The position numbers and the translations under genes are program-made. Positions 1 through 7,507 of a stretch of 13,540 nucleotides of DNA are shown here, piece after piece. Position 1 is the stretch's first letter. Each line of letters opens with the position of its first letter. Below the pieces are notes generated by a model that was not told where the DNA came from, ran no database searches, and worked only from the letters and a program-made list of their open reading frames with translations. This DNA is from Lachnospiraceae bacterium UBA1251 (GTDB taxonomy: Bacteria; Bacillota; Clostridia; Lachnospirales; Lachnospiraceae): assembly GCA_002308255.1 (NCBI GenBank), contig DBVZ01000105.1, forward strand, positions 1-13,540. The letters are read 5' to 3'.

Positions 1-768
1 ATCGGCGAGCGCATCCACTGCATCTCTCCGGTCATCCGTGAAGCGATGAACACCTTCAACCCGGAACCGATCCTGAAGCGTGCAGCAGAGCAGATCAAAG
101 CAGGCGCGACCTACCTCGACGTCAACATCGGACCGGCCGAGAAAAACGGTCCGGAACTCATGACATGGGCGGTCAAGCTTCTGCAGGAGAACTTCGACAA
201 CGTGCCGCTGGCACTCGATACCGCCAACAAGAAGGCGATCGAAGCCGGTATCCACGTTTACAACGATGTCAACGGCAAACCGCTCGTTAACTCCGCGGAT
301 GCGGGATCCCGCATCTCCTACATCGACCTCGCTGCGGCAAACGGCGCTTACTGTATCGCCCTCTGCTCCGCAGACGGTATCGCGAAAGATAACGACGAGC
401 GCATGCACCACTGCCACACGATGCTGGAGCGCGGCCTGAGCCTCGGCATGGAAGCGACCGACCTCTGGTTCGACCCGCTGTTCCTTGTCGTCAAAGGCAT
501 GCAGGACAAGCAGATGGACGTCCTCAATGCGATCAGACTGTTCGCAGACGAAGGACTCAAGTCCACCGGCGGTCTGTCCAACAACTCGAACGGCGCCCCG
601 AAGGCGATCCGCCCGATCATGGACTCCACGCTCGTAGCGATGTGCATCATGCAGGGTCTTACTTCCGCGATCGTCAACCCGAACGACAGACGTACGATGG
701 AGAACATCAAGACTGCGGATCTCTTCCGCAACTACGATCTGTATTCGGATTCTTACCTCGATTTCTGA
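1..768 (+). CDS. acsE: 5-methyl-THF:corrinoid/iron-sulfur protein methyltransferase, AcsE (5' end cut by window)
   Basis: The reading frame is open from base 1, and the visible 255 residues begin IGERIHCISP, matching the start of AcsE-type methyltransferases after only about three missing residues. It is a pterin-binding TIM-barrel enzyme that moves the methyl group of methyl-THF to Co(I) of the corrinoid/iron-sulfur protein, the last methyl-branch step before acetyl-CoA synthase; it acts in the cytoplasm. Residues corresponding to the folate-binding set of the Moorella enzyme are present: Asp in LALDTAN, Asn in PLVNSAD, Asp in LWFDPLF and Asn in GGLSNNSN. Total length fits the family (about 260 residues). 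The gene is followed directly by a strong terminator, so it is probably the last gene of an upstream operon, perhaps carrying other acs genes (inference). It differs clearly from the second methyltransferase at 12532, which sits beside a small corrinoid protein instead. Confidence 0.9.
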   Translation: MGERIHCISPVIREAMNTFNPEPILKRAAEQIKAGATYLDVNIGPAEKNGPELMTWAVKLLQENFDNVPLALDTANKKAIEAGIHVYNDVNGKPLVNSADAGSRISYIDLAAANGAYCIALCSADGIAKDNDERMHHCHTMLERGLSLGMEATDLWFDPLFLVVKGMQDKQMDVLNAIRLFADEGLKSTGGLSNNSNGAPKAIRPIMDSTLVAMCIMQGLTSAIVNPNDRRTMENIKTADLFRNYDLYSDSYLDF

Positions 769-785
769 TCAGACAGAAAAAAACC

Positions 786-814
786 AAAACCCCCGGCTTC
801 GGCCGGGGGTTCTT
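786..814 (+). terminator. Rho-independent terminator after acsE
   Basis: A perfect 10-bp stem (788-797 with 802-811) closes on a TTCG tetraloop and is followed by TTCTTCCGTTTT, a moderately U-rich tail. An A-rich run lies just upstream, so it could also work from the other strand. It lies 19 bases after the acsE stop and separates acsE from the metV/metF operon. Confidence 0.85.
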
Positions 815-1022
815 CCGTTTTCGGAAAGGAAACGAGGAGCGGTCCCGTTTCTGTTCGGCTTTGTTAAGGCTGTCTTCAGCGGCAGGCGCTCTGCGGCAGT
901 CTGGAGAAAAGAGGACCGGTTTGATAGGACATTTTATAGAAAATCAACAAAAAAAACAACGAAAACGGCTCGATGAGTAAAGACTAACTGAAGTGAATAT
1001 GATAGAATAAATGCAGTATATG

Positions 1023-1043
1023 CTTATCTGCCGAACTGATAAG
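1023..1043. promoter_or_regulatory. Inverted repeat, possible operator or leader hairpin
   Basis: CTTATC and GATAAG form a perfect 6-bp dyad, with one further inner G-C pair after a T-T mismatch and a five-base centre. It lies about 20 bases downstream of the possible TATGAT -10 element and about 70 bases before the TTG start of the next gene. The position would suit repressor binding or an mRNA structure; nothing in the sequence tells which. Confidence 0.3.
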
Positions 1044-1097
1044 ACATACCAAAGAGACAGGAGAGATCACCATCGGGAATGGATCCCAAATGCAAAA

Positions 1098-1106
1098 GGG
1101 AGGTGA
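1098..1106 (+). promoter_or_regulatory. Ribosome binding site that decides a TTG start
   Basis: GGGAGGTGA is close to a perfect anti-16S sequence and ends four bases before TTG at 1111; its GGAGG core is seven bases from that codon. The in-frame ATG at 1090 lies upstream of this site and has no Shine-Dalgarno sequence of its own. Translation should therefore start at TTG 1111. Confidence 0.8.
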
Positions 1107-1110
1107 GCAC

Positions 1111-3081
1111 TTGGAGAATTATACCAAGTACAAGCTGAAAGGAAGCGAGGAACTCAGGCCGTTCCTCGAAGGCGCGGACAAGATCTTTGTCGTCGCCTGC
1201 AATAAGTGTTTCAAGGAGTTCGAATCCGTCGAGGAGCCGGATCTTTCGGAATTCCTGGCACTGACGGATGAAATGGGAAAAACGGTCACAGGCTCGGTAA
1301 ACGTTGATTTTCTCTGCAACAAAACGCTGACGGAAAAGAACTGGCAGTCTCTTATTCCGGAAGGAACGGAAAATGTCTTCGTCATTTCCTGCGGCCTCGG
1401 CGTACAGACCGTAGCCGATTTTGACGGCCTGCCCACATACGCGGCAGCCAATTCGCTGAACTACCGCGGACATCACGGCATGGCGCTCACAAAGAAAGCA
1501 TGCGATGCCTGCGCGCAGTGCTACCTGAATGTCACGGGCGGCATCTGCCCCGTCGTGGACTGTCAGAAAAGCCTGCTGAACGGACAGTGCGGCGGCGCCA
1601 AAAACGGCAAATGCGAGGTCGACCCGGAGAAGGACTGCGCCTGGGAAAAGATCTATCAGAGACTGGAAGCACAGGGACGTCTGGAAGAGTTCCTCGCGCA
1701 GCCGGTCCAGACAAGGGATTATTCGAAAATCAATCACAAAGTGATAGCCGACTTCGTCAAGGCCAGCCGCGAAAGCCGTCTGGACGGCTACTACGGCGGC
1801 GTGCATCCCTCGGAAAACAAGGAACTTGCGGAGAACATTCCGCTGGTCCGTTTCCCGGAACCGGATGTCGTTGTCATTCCGCTGTCCCAGCACGCCGGTG
1901 CACCGGCCAACCCGGTGGTCGAGGCAGGTGATTACGTAAAAGTCGGTCAGAAGATCGGTGTTTCGGCAGGCTTTATCAGCGCGAATATTCACGCGAGCGT
2001 CAGCGGTACCGTTGAGGCCGTGGAACCGCGTCTCCATCCGACCCAGGGGAGAGAAGTGCTTTCGGTGGTCATCCGCTCCGACGGGAAAGACATTGTCGAT
2101 GAATCCGTAAAACCGGTCGAAAATCCGGATAACCTCACGCCGGACGAGATCACCGCGATTATCAACGAGAGCGGTATCGTCGGTATGGGCGGCGCGGGCT
2201 TCCCGACCTATGTCAAGCTGAAACCCGGCAAACCCATTGACGCCGTGCTCTTAAACGGCTGCGAATGCGAACCCTATCTGACTGCTGACCACAGAGTCCT
2301 TCTGGAGTATGCCGACGACGTTATTTTCGGTCTGAAAGTCGTCATGAAGGCGGTCGAAGCCCCGAAAGGCATCATCGTCATCGAAGACAACAAGCCGGAC
2401 GCGATCGAACTTCTCACGGAAAAGACCAAAGATATCGAAAACGTCGAAGTTCTGTCCGTAAAGACGAAGTACCCCCAGGGCGCTGAAAAAATGCTTATCA
2501 AGCGCGTCATGGGACGGCAGGTCCCGAGCGGAAAGCTGCCCGCGGACGTCGGTGCGTGTGTGTGCAACATCAGCACGGTGAAGGCAATCTCCGACGCGAT
2601 CCAAAAAGGCATGCCGCTTACCGAACGTGTGGTTTCCGTCACCGGCGAACATATGAAGAAGCCGGGCAACTACATTGTGAAGATCGGTACAAGCGTAAAC
2701 GAGCTGATCAGATACTGCGGCGGTCTTACGCAGGAAGATGCCGTGATCAAGATGGGCGGACCCATGATGGGATTCGTGCTTCCGGATACGGAAGTGCCGG
2801 TCCTCAAATCCACCAACGGCATCATTGCAATCGAGCCGGATCCGAAACAGGAAGTCGCCTGCATCAAATGCGGCCGCTGCGTCGATGTGTGCCCGATGGA
2901 ACTCAAGCCGCTGTATTTCCAGAAATTCGCGAATGAAGGAAAATGGCAGGAAATGCTCGACTACAGCGTCCGCGACTGCATCGAATGCCGCTGCTGCGAA
3001 TACATCTGCTCGTCCAAGATCCCGCTTGTCGCGAAGATCAAGACGGGTAAGGCGGAAGTTATGAAACTGCTGAAGAGGTAA
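1111..3081 (+). CDS. rnfC2: MetV-RnfC2 fusion: NADH-oxidising iron-sulfur subunit of methylene-THF reductase
   Basis: A 656-residue protein (counted from TTG) with two parts. Residues about 20-195 are a cysteine-rich MetV-like domain ending in motifs shared with the next gene (VTGGICP, NGQCGGAKNG, CEVDPE). Residues about 205-656 resemble RnfC: a lipoyl-like N-terminal region, a nucleotide/flavin-binding region with GIVGMGGAGFPTY (355-367) and NGCECEPYL, an SLBB-like segment (about 505-575), and two 4Fe-4S motifs, Cys584/587/590/594-Pro and Cys623/626/629/633. No membrane segment is seen, so it should be soluble. In Acetobacterium woodii a MetF-MetV-RnfC2 complex uses NADH to reduce methylene-THF, and metV and metF follow here at once (15 and 16 base gaps), so the same role is likely. 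Odd points: a fused MetV domain beside a free metV, and the TTG start. I do not recall whether other RnfC2 proteins carry this N-terminal domain. Confidence 0.85.
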   Translation: MENYTKYKLKGSEELRPFLEGADKIFVVACNKCFKEFESVEEPDLSEFLALTDEMGKTVTGSVNVDFLCNKTLTEKNWQSLIPEGTENVFVISCGLGVQTVADFDGLPTYAAANSLNYRGHHGMALTKKACDACAQCYLNVTGGICPVVDCQKSLLNGQCGGAKNGKCEVDPEKDCAWEKIYQRLEAQGRLEEFLAQPVQTRDYSKINHKVIADFVKASRESRLDGYYGGVHPSENKELAENIPLVRFPEPDVVVIPLSQHAGAPANPVVEAGDYVKVGQKIGVSAGFISANIHASVSGTVEAVEPRLHPTQGREVLSVVIRSDGKDIVDESVKPVENPDNLTPDEITAIINESGIVGMGGAGFPTYVKLKPGKPIDAVLLNGCECEPYLTADHRVLLEYADDVIFGLKVVMKAVEAPKGIIVIEDNKPDAIELLTEKTKDIENVEVLSVKTKYPQGAEKMLIKRVMGRQVPSGKLPADVGACVCNISTVKAISDAIQKGMPLTERVVSVTGEHMKKPGNYIVKIGTSVNELIRYCGGLTQEDAVIKMGGPMMGFVLPDTEVPVLKSTNGIIAIEPDPKQEVACIKCGRCVDVCPMELKPLYFQKFANEGKWQEMLDYSVRDCIECRCCEYICSSKIPLVAKIKTGKAEVMKLLKR

Positions 3082-3096
3082 TAGGGAGGAAGCGAT

Positions 3097-3720
3097 ATGT
3101 TAATCACAAAACTCAAAGATAAGGAAATGATCGCATCCCTGTTGAAAGGCAAAGTATTTGTCATCAACTGCTTCGGATGCAAGGAAGTGCATTTCCCGGA
3201 GGAAGAAGCGAAAGCGCTTCAGAAAGAGTGGGCGGACGAAGGCATTGTCACCGGTGTGCTGACGACAGACTATATCTGCAATCCGGAAAATCTGCCGCTT
3301 CGCCTGGAAAGGCACAAAGCGGAGATCGAAGCGGCGGACGCCGTGCTGGTATTTTCATGCGGCGTCGGCGTGCAGACGGTTTCCGAATATCTGGCGCCCA
3401 AGAGAGTGTGCGCCTGCTGCGACACCTATCCGCTTCCCGGCGGACAGGGCGTCACGCCCCTTGAATATGACTGCGACCAGTGCGGCGAGTGCTGGCTGAA
3501 CCTGACCGGAGGCATCTGTCCTATTACGGCGTGTTCAAAGAGCCTTGTCAACGGCCAGTGCGGCGGCGCGAAGAACGGTATGTGCGAAGTCGATCCCGAG
3601 ATGGAATGCGGCTGGGAACGCATTTACCGCAGGCTTGCGCAGACAGGGCGTCTCGATGTATTCAAAACGCCGGTTCATATTCATAACTTTGCGACCGATC
3701 TGGAACTGAAGCAGGAATAA
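3097..3720 (+). CDS. metV: MetV, cysteine-rich partner subunit of methylene-THF reductase
   Basis: A 207-residue protein with about 15 cysteines, including Cys25/28, Cys61, Cys88, Cys105/107/108, Cys126/129/132, Cys141/146, Cys155, Cys163 and Cys171, which suggests bound metal or iron-sulfur clusters. It matches the MetV family found with MetF in acetogens, where MetV passes electrons to the MetF flavin. The C-terminal half is strikingly like the N-terminal domain of the preceding RnfC2 fusion (LTGGICP, NGQCGGAKNG, CEVDPE, W-ERIY-RL), so the two domains are paralogous. The start is ATG at 3097, with GGGAGGA six bases upstream. It lies between rnfC2 and metF with minimal gaps, so co-translation and complex formation with both are likely. 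Confidence 0.88.
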   Translation: MLITKLKDKEMIASLLKGKVFVINCFGCKEVHFPEEEAKALQKEWADEGIVTGVLTTDYICNPENLPLRLERHKAEIEAADAVLVFSCGVGVQTVSEYLAPKRVCACCDTYPLPGGQGVTPLEYDCDQCGECWLNLTGGICPITACSKSLVNGQCGGAKNGMCEVDPEMECGWERIYRRLAQTGRLDVFKTPVHIHNFATDLELKQE

Positions 3721-3736
3721 CGGAGGATAATAGAAG

Positions 3737-4615
3737 ATGAGAATAACAGAGTGTTTTGATCGCGGTGAGTTTGTCGTTACAGCAGAAGTAGGACCGCCGA
3801 AGGGGATCAACATCGACGGGATCGTCGCGGAAGCGAAAGAATTTTTAAGCGGCATTACCGCCGTCAATGTGACGGACTGCCAGTCCTCCGTCATGAGGAT
3901 CGGGTCGCTTGCGACCTGCAAAGCGCTGAAAGACGCGGGCCTTACCCCGATCTATCAGCTGACCTGCCGTGACAGGAACCGCATCGCGCTGCAGTCGGAT
4001 CTGCTCAGCGCGGCGATGTTCGGCATTGAAAATGTACTCGCCCTGACCGGCGACCATACCAAACTCGGTGACCATCCGCAGGCAAAGCCGGTATTTGACC
4101 TGGATTCCGTATCGCTTCTTCATACGATGTCGCTGCTCGAACAGGGCGTCGACCTCGGCGGAAACCAGCTGGTCGGTGAACCGCCGAAATTCGCCAAAGG
4201 CGCGGTCGTTTCGCCGTGCAGCGATTCCGTTGACGTACAGCTGGCAAAAATGGAACGGAAAGTGATGGCCGGTGCGGAATATTTCCAGACACAGGCTGTT
4301 TATGAACCGGAGAAGTTCATTGAATTTATGGAGACCGCGAAGCAGTTCGGCAAACCGGTCCAGCTCGGCATCGTTCTTCTGAAGAATGCCGGCATGGCAA
4401 AATTCATGAACAGGAACGTCGCCGGCATCCATGTCCCGGATGAAATGATCGCGGAACTGGCCGGAGATAAAGAAAAAGCGAAATCCGGCGAGACCGGCGT
4501 CAAGATCGCGGCCGAGATCATCAAGGCCTGTAAGCCGTACTGCCAGGGCGTCCACATAATGGCGCTCGGCTGGGAATCCAAGGTGCCGGAGATCCTTAAG
4601 CTCGCGGGAATTTAA
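3737..4615 (+). CDS. metF: Methylenetetrahydrofolate reductase, MetF
   Basis: A 292-residue TIM-barrel flavoenzyme that reduces 5,10-methylene-THF to 5-methyl-THF, the product used by AcsE. Family features visible: AEVGPPKG near the N-terminus with Glu17 as the likely catalytic acid, YQLTCRDRNRIALQSDLL (73-90), the flavin-site segment LALTGDH (101-107) and GAEYFQTQAVYE (179-190). Length is normal for a stand-alone bacterial MetF, with no C-terminal regulatory domain. The start is ATG at 3737, preceded by CGGAGG at 3721-3726. The close metV and rnfC2 neighbours say this is the acetogen-type multi-subunit enzyme in which electrons arrive through MetV, not a simple NADH-binding MetF (inference from context). 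After the stop there is a hairpin and a gap of 127 bases before the RACo gene. Confidence 0.92.
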   Translation: MRITECFDRGEFVVTAEVGPPKGINIDGIVAEAKEFLSGITAVNVTDCQSSVMRIGSLATCKALKDAGLTPIYQLTCRDRNRIALQSDLLSAAMFGIENVLALTGDHTKLGDHPQAKPVFDLDSVSLLHTMSLLEQGVDLGGNQLVGEPPKFAKGAVVSPCSDSVDVQLAKMERKVMAGAEYFQTQAVYEPEKFIEFMETAKQFGKPVQLGIVLLKNAGMAKFMNRNVAGIHVPDEMIAELAGDKEKAKSGETGVKIAAEIIKACKPYCQGVHIMALGWESKVPEILKLAGI

Positions 4616-4622
4616 GAATGCC

Positions 4623-4655
4623 TCCGACTGCCCGGACCGGGTCCGGGCAGCCGGA
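4623..4655 (+). repeat. Strong RNA hairpin between metF and the RACo gene
   Basis: A perfect 10-bp stem (4628-4637 with 4641-4650) with a CGG loop extends outward, after one A-C mismatch, by four more pairs (4623-4626 with 4652-4655). No U-tract follows (TTGCTGTGAG comes next), so it is not a classical terminator. It may stabilise the metF 3' end, block RNA decay, or lower expression of the downstream genes. Confidence 0.6.
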
Positions 4656-4677
4656 TTGCTGTGAGTTGGGAGTGCTC

Positions 4678-4755
4678 ATGAAAGCGTTTGCTGTCGGATC
4701 GGAAGAACCTGCCGAATATACGATTATTGAGAGGATATCAATATGGCTACAGTGA
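4678..4755 (+). CDS. Possible 25-codon leader ORF overlapping the RACo start
   Basis: ATG at 4678 has GGGAG six bases upstream (4667-4671 region) and opens a frame reading MKAFAVGSEEP and onward for 25 codons, ending at TGA 4753-4755. That stop falls 13 bases inside the RACo gene in another frame, an arrangement that would allow translational coupling. I do not recognise the peptide, and nothing in it suggests amino-acid attenuation. It may be chance, as the RACo gene has its own GAGAGG ribosome binding site. Confidence 0.22.
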   Translation: MKAFAVGSEEPAEYTIIERISIWLQ

Positions 4756-6683
4756 CATTTCACTTTGAGAACGGTGATTACAGGCACATCTCGGCAAATA
4801 CCGGCGACAATCTTCTGGAGGTCGCCCGCGGCGCCAATGTAGCGATCGACGCGCCATGCTCCGGAAACGGGGCCTGCGGCAAATGCCGTGTCCGCGTGGA
4901 AGAGGGCAGTGTCGACAGTTTCCGGAGCTCACAGATCACAGAGGAAGATTATGAGAACGGCTGGAGGCTCGCCTGCGGATCCCACATCGGGACGGAAGAC
5001 GTTACCGTCCTGGTTCCCGATATCGCGTCCGCGTACCAGAGCCGGATCAAGACGGCGGACCTTACCGACGAGAAGGAGATCAAGGTCTTCGAATCGATTC
5101 AGTCCGATATGCAGGAAGCAGGGCTCGGCATCACCCATCCGTATAAATGCGCGGTCATCCACATGGAGGAACCCACCCTCGATGATACGCTGCCGGACAA
5201 TGAACGTGTGATCAACGCGATGAAGGAGCAGCTCGGATTTTCGGACGTGCGTATTTATATTTACGCGCTGGAACGCATTTCCGCGGCGATGAGGAAAAAT
5301 AATTACACGATCTCCGTGATCTACACGGTGGACGAAAATAATGTCGCGGATGTCTTTGCCGTGTTCGGAAGGAATAAACCGCCGAGGATCTGCGGCATCG
5401 CGATCGACATCGGCACCACGACCGTTTCCGGCGTTCTGTGCGACATCGACACGGGAGAGATCCTGGCGAAGGCTTCGGCAGGCAACGGGCAGATCCGCTA
5501 CGGTGCAGATGTCATCAACCGCATCGTGGAACAGAATAAGAAAGGCGGCCGCGGGAGACTGAAAGACGCGGTCAACCAGGAGACGCTGAAGCCGCTTATC
5601 GCAAGACTGCGCAAAGCGGCAAAGGTGGAGCTCGGACAGATCATGCGGCTCACGATCGCCGGCAACACGACGATGAACCACCTGCTGCTCGGCGTATACG
5701 CAAATCCGCTCCGGACGGAGCCGTACATCCCGTCGTTCTTCCGGATCGAGCCGATCCCCGCCGGGCAGCTCATCCACTGGATCAATCCCGGCGCGAAAGT
5801 TTTATTTGCACCGAATATCGGGTCCTACGTCGGCGGCGATATCACGGCGGGCACGATGGCGAGCATGCTCTGGAACAAAGAGGAGTTCTCTCTGTTCATC
5901 GACCTCGGCACAAACGGCGAGCTCGTATTCGGCAACAGCGATTTCATGATGAGCTGTGCGTGCTCGGCGGGACCGGCTTTTGAGGGCGGCGATATTTCCT
6001 GCGGCATGCGCGCGACGGACGGCGCGATCGAAAAAGTCACCATTGACAAGGAAACGATGGAGCCGACGCTGTCCATTATCGGCACGACCCACGGCCAGAA
6101 GCCGGTCGGCCTCTGCGGCAGCGGCCTCATCGATATCATCGCCGAACTGTACCGGACGGCGATCATCGATTCGAAGGGCAAATTCGTCCGCCAGGGAGAC
6201 AGGATCAAACGCGACGAGCACGGCCTCGGCCGCTATGTGCTCGCGGACGGGAAAGGTTCCCTGACCGGCCGGGAGATCGCGATCACGGAAGTCGATATCG
6301 AATCGTTCATCCGTGCAAAAGGAGCCATCTACTCGGCAATCCATACGATGCTGCAGACGCTTGACATGACGCCGGAAGTCATCGACCACATTTACGTGGC
6401 CGGCGGCATCGGCAGCGGCATCAATATTGAAAACGCCATCCGCATCGGCATGCTGCCGGACGTGGAACGCGAAAAATTTGAATACATCGGCAATTCGTCC
6501 CTGGCAGGCGCGTACGCGATGACTATTTCCGACGCGGCGTATGAAAAAGTACATGAGATCGCGTCGAATATGACCTATCTCGAACTTTCGACCTATCCGG
6601 GATACATGGATTATTTCGTAGCCGCCTGCTTTATCCCGCACACGGATGCCTATCTGTTCCCGTCGAGCGTGCAGGAACTGTAA
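4743..6683 (+). CDS. acsV: RACo-type corrinoid protein reductive activator (2Fe-2S ferredoxin + ASKHA ATPase)
   Basis: A 646-residue cytoplasmic protein. Residues 1-95 form a plant-type 2Fe-2S domain with Cys39, Cys45, Cys48 and Cys78. After a linker/middle domain (about 100-215) comes an ASKHA-type ATPase domain: phosphate-binding IDIGTTTVSG (221-230), GNTTMNH (307-313), a second FIDLGTNGELV (385-395), an unusual SCACSAGPAFEGGD stretch, and a C-terminal YVAGGIGSGINIENA motif. This order is that of RACo, which uses ATP to reduce inactive Co(II) corrinoid back to Co(I), in acetogens acting on the AcsCD corrinoid/iron-sulfur protein. It is not RamA, which carries a C-terminal ferredoxin. The target could also include the small corrinoid protein at 13404 (inference). 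ATG 4743 is preceded by GAGAGG. The next gene starts 46 bases downstream. Confidence 0.9.
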   Translation: MATVTFHFENGDYRHISANTGDNLLEVARGANVAIDAPCSGNGACGKCRVRVEEGSVDSFRSSQITEEDYENGWRLACGSHIGTEDVTVLVPDIASAYQSRIKTADLTDEKEIKVFESIQSDMQEAGLGITHPYKCAVIHMEEPTLDDTLPDNERVINAMKEQLGFSDVRIYIYALERISAAMRKNNYTISVIYTVDENNVADVFAVFGRNKPPRICGIAIDIGTTTVSGVLCDIDTGEILAKASAGNGQIRYGADVINRIVEQNKKGGRGRLKDAVNQETLKPLIARLRKAAKVELGQIMRLTIAGNTTMNHLLLGVYANPLRTEPYIPSFFRIEPIPAGQLIHWINPGAKVLFAPNIGSYVGGDITAGTMASMLWNKEEFSLFIDLGTNGELVFGNSDFMMSCACSAGPAFEGGDISCGMRATDGAIEKVTIDKETMEPTLSIIGTTHGQKPVGLCGSGLIDIIAELYRTAIIDSKGKFVRQGDRIKRDEHGLGRYVLADGKGSLTGREIAITEVDIESFIRAKGAIYSAIHTMLQTLDMTPEVIDHIYVAGGIGSGINIENAIRIGMLPDVEREKFEYIGNSSLAGAYAMTISDAAYEKVHEIASNMTYLELSTYPGYMDYFVAACFIPHTDAYLFPSSVQEL

Positions 6684-6729
6684 ACAGATAAACCGGAAAG
6701 CTTCATAAAAACCTGAACGGAGGACCCGC

Positions 6730-7398
6730 ATGGAGGCAAACCGCCCGGCAGAAATAAAGAACAACAAGGAGGAAGTGCCGCTGCAGTTCTATCTGGAGCG
6801 GTTTCCGGCGATCGATCCCGCAAAGAGGGCAGAAGAACTGGGGCTTTTTTATCAGGAAACGGAGCCCGGCACCGGTCAGAGAGGCTTTTTCAGGATCCGT
6901 ATGCTGAACACGGACTATGAGGTGTACTGGCCGGACGGCGAAGTCGCTTCCGATGATCCGGATGCGCTTGCCGTAAAGAGGATCCAGGGACAGATCATGC
7001 TTCTCCGCTACATTATGGAAGGGAAGTCTGTCCTTTCCACCGGAGGATATAAGACGTTCCGGGAGATGCCCTGGGGAGAAGTTTACATAAAACCGTTTAC
7101 CGGGAGATGTCTCACAAGGTCCGCTTACAAATTCGGCACGAATATCGCCGGATTTAAACGCGGCTCGGAGGCAGTCGGAGGCGAGGCGCGGCAGCACGGC
7201 GACGCGGGATACGAATTTGATTTCATAGGCCCGTATAAGCTGCAGATCTTTGTCTGGGAAGGCGACGACGAATTCCCTCCCAGCGCGCAGATCCTGTATT
7301 CGGACAATTTCGCGTCCGGCTTATCGGCGGAAGACTGTGTTGTCGCGGCGGAACTTGCGATCACGGCCGTTTCCGGAAAGATGAGTGCCGGAAAATAA
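6730..7398 (+). CDS. DUF3786 family protein of unknown function
   Basis: A 222-residue soluble protein with no signal peptide or membrane segment. From memory of the family it fits DUF3786: a FRIRMLNTDYEVYWPDGEV segment early on, then the middle block LLRYIMEGK, then TFREMPWGEVYIKPF, and the C-terminal block VWEGDDEFPPSAQILY. These are the family's most conserved parts. Function is not known. The gene has a good ribosome binding site (GGAGGA, 6719-6724) and follows the RACo gene at 46 bases, so it is very likely co-transcribed with it. DUF3786 proteins occur near corrinoid and Wood-Ljungdahl genes in anaerobes as far as I recall, so a role in corrinoid protein activation, assembly or sensing is a reasonable guess only. 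A promoter follows it, so it probably ends its operon. Confidence 0.78.
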   Translation: MEANRPAEIKNNKEEVPLQFYLERFPAIDPAKRAEELGLFYQETEPGTGQRGFFRIRMLNTDYEVYWPDGEVASDDPDALAVKRIQGQIMLLRYIMEGKSVLSTGGYKTFREMPWGEVYIKPFTGRCLTRSAYKFGTNIAGFKRGSEAVGGEARQHGDAGYEFDFIGPYKLQIFVWEGDDEFPPSAQILYSDNFASGLSAEDCVVAAELAITAVSGKMSAGK

Positions 7399-7413
7399 AT
7401 TTCCGAAAAACGA

Positions 7414-7441
7414 TTGCATTTTCAGGGCACTGTGTTATAGT
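7414..7441 (+). promoter_or_regulatory. Extended -10 promoter for the fchA1-folD1-fhs operon
   Basis: TTGCAT (7414-7419) and TATAGT (7436-7441) are 16 bases apart, and TGT directly precedes the -10 hexamer, giving an extended -10 element. It lies in the AT-rich gap after the DUF3786 stop, about 65 bases before the fchA1 start. No clear terminator was seen before it, so some read-through from the upstream operon is possible. Confidence 0.65.
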
Positions 7442-7507
7442 TTTAACAGAGCGACCTGATAAAAAATTAACATGATTGCCTTGCTTAATTAAATGGAGGT
7501 ATGATCA

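Larger units (their letters stand above)
815..1110 (+). other. Non-coding leader region upstream of the MetV-RnfC2 gene
   Basis: This gap of about 300 bases has no convincing gene. Its second half is AT-rich, unlike the flanking genes. It contains a possible -10 element (TATGAT, 998-1003) without a clear -35 at proper spacing, so the promoter call is weak. Just downstream is an inverted repeat, CTTATC (1023-1028) with GATAAG (1038-1043), which could be an operator or a leader hairpin. I looked for a THF or cobalamin riboswitch and saw no recognisable core. Confidence 0.4.

Noticed and set aside
642..980. Plus-strand ORF running from acsE through the terminator
   Set aside because: It is out of frame with acsE, reads through the terminator hairpin, and its product is low-complexity with no ribosome binding site.
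1000..1110. A THF or cobalamin riboswitch before the metV/metF operon
   Set aside because: The setting would suit one, but I found no recognisable conserved core or multi-stem fold by eye. A covariance-model search would decide.
1024..2037. Minus-strand ORF of 337 codons opposite the MetV-RnfC2 gene
   Set aside because: A shadow frame of well-supported coding DNA, with no family resemblance.
1111..3081. RnfC of a membrane Rnf complex
   Set aside because: No rnfD, G, E, A or B follow; the MetV fusion and the metV-metF neighbours fit the soluble RnfC2 role instead.
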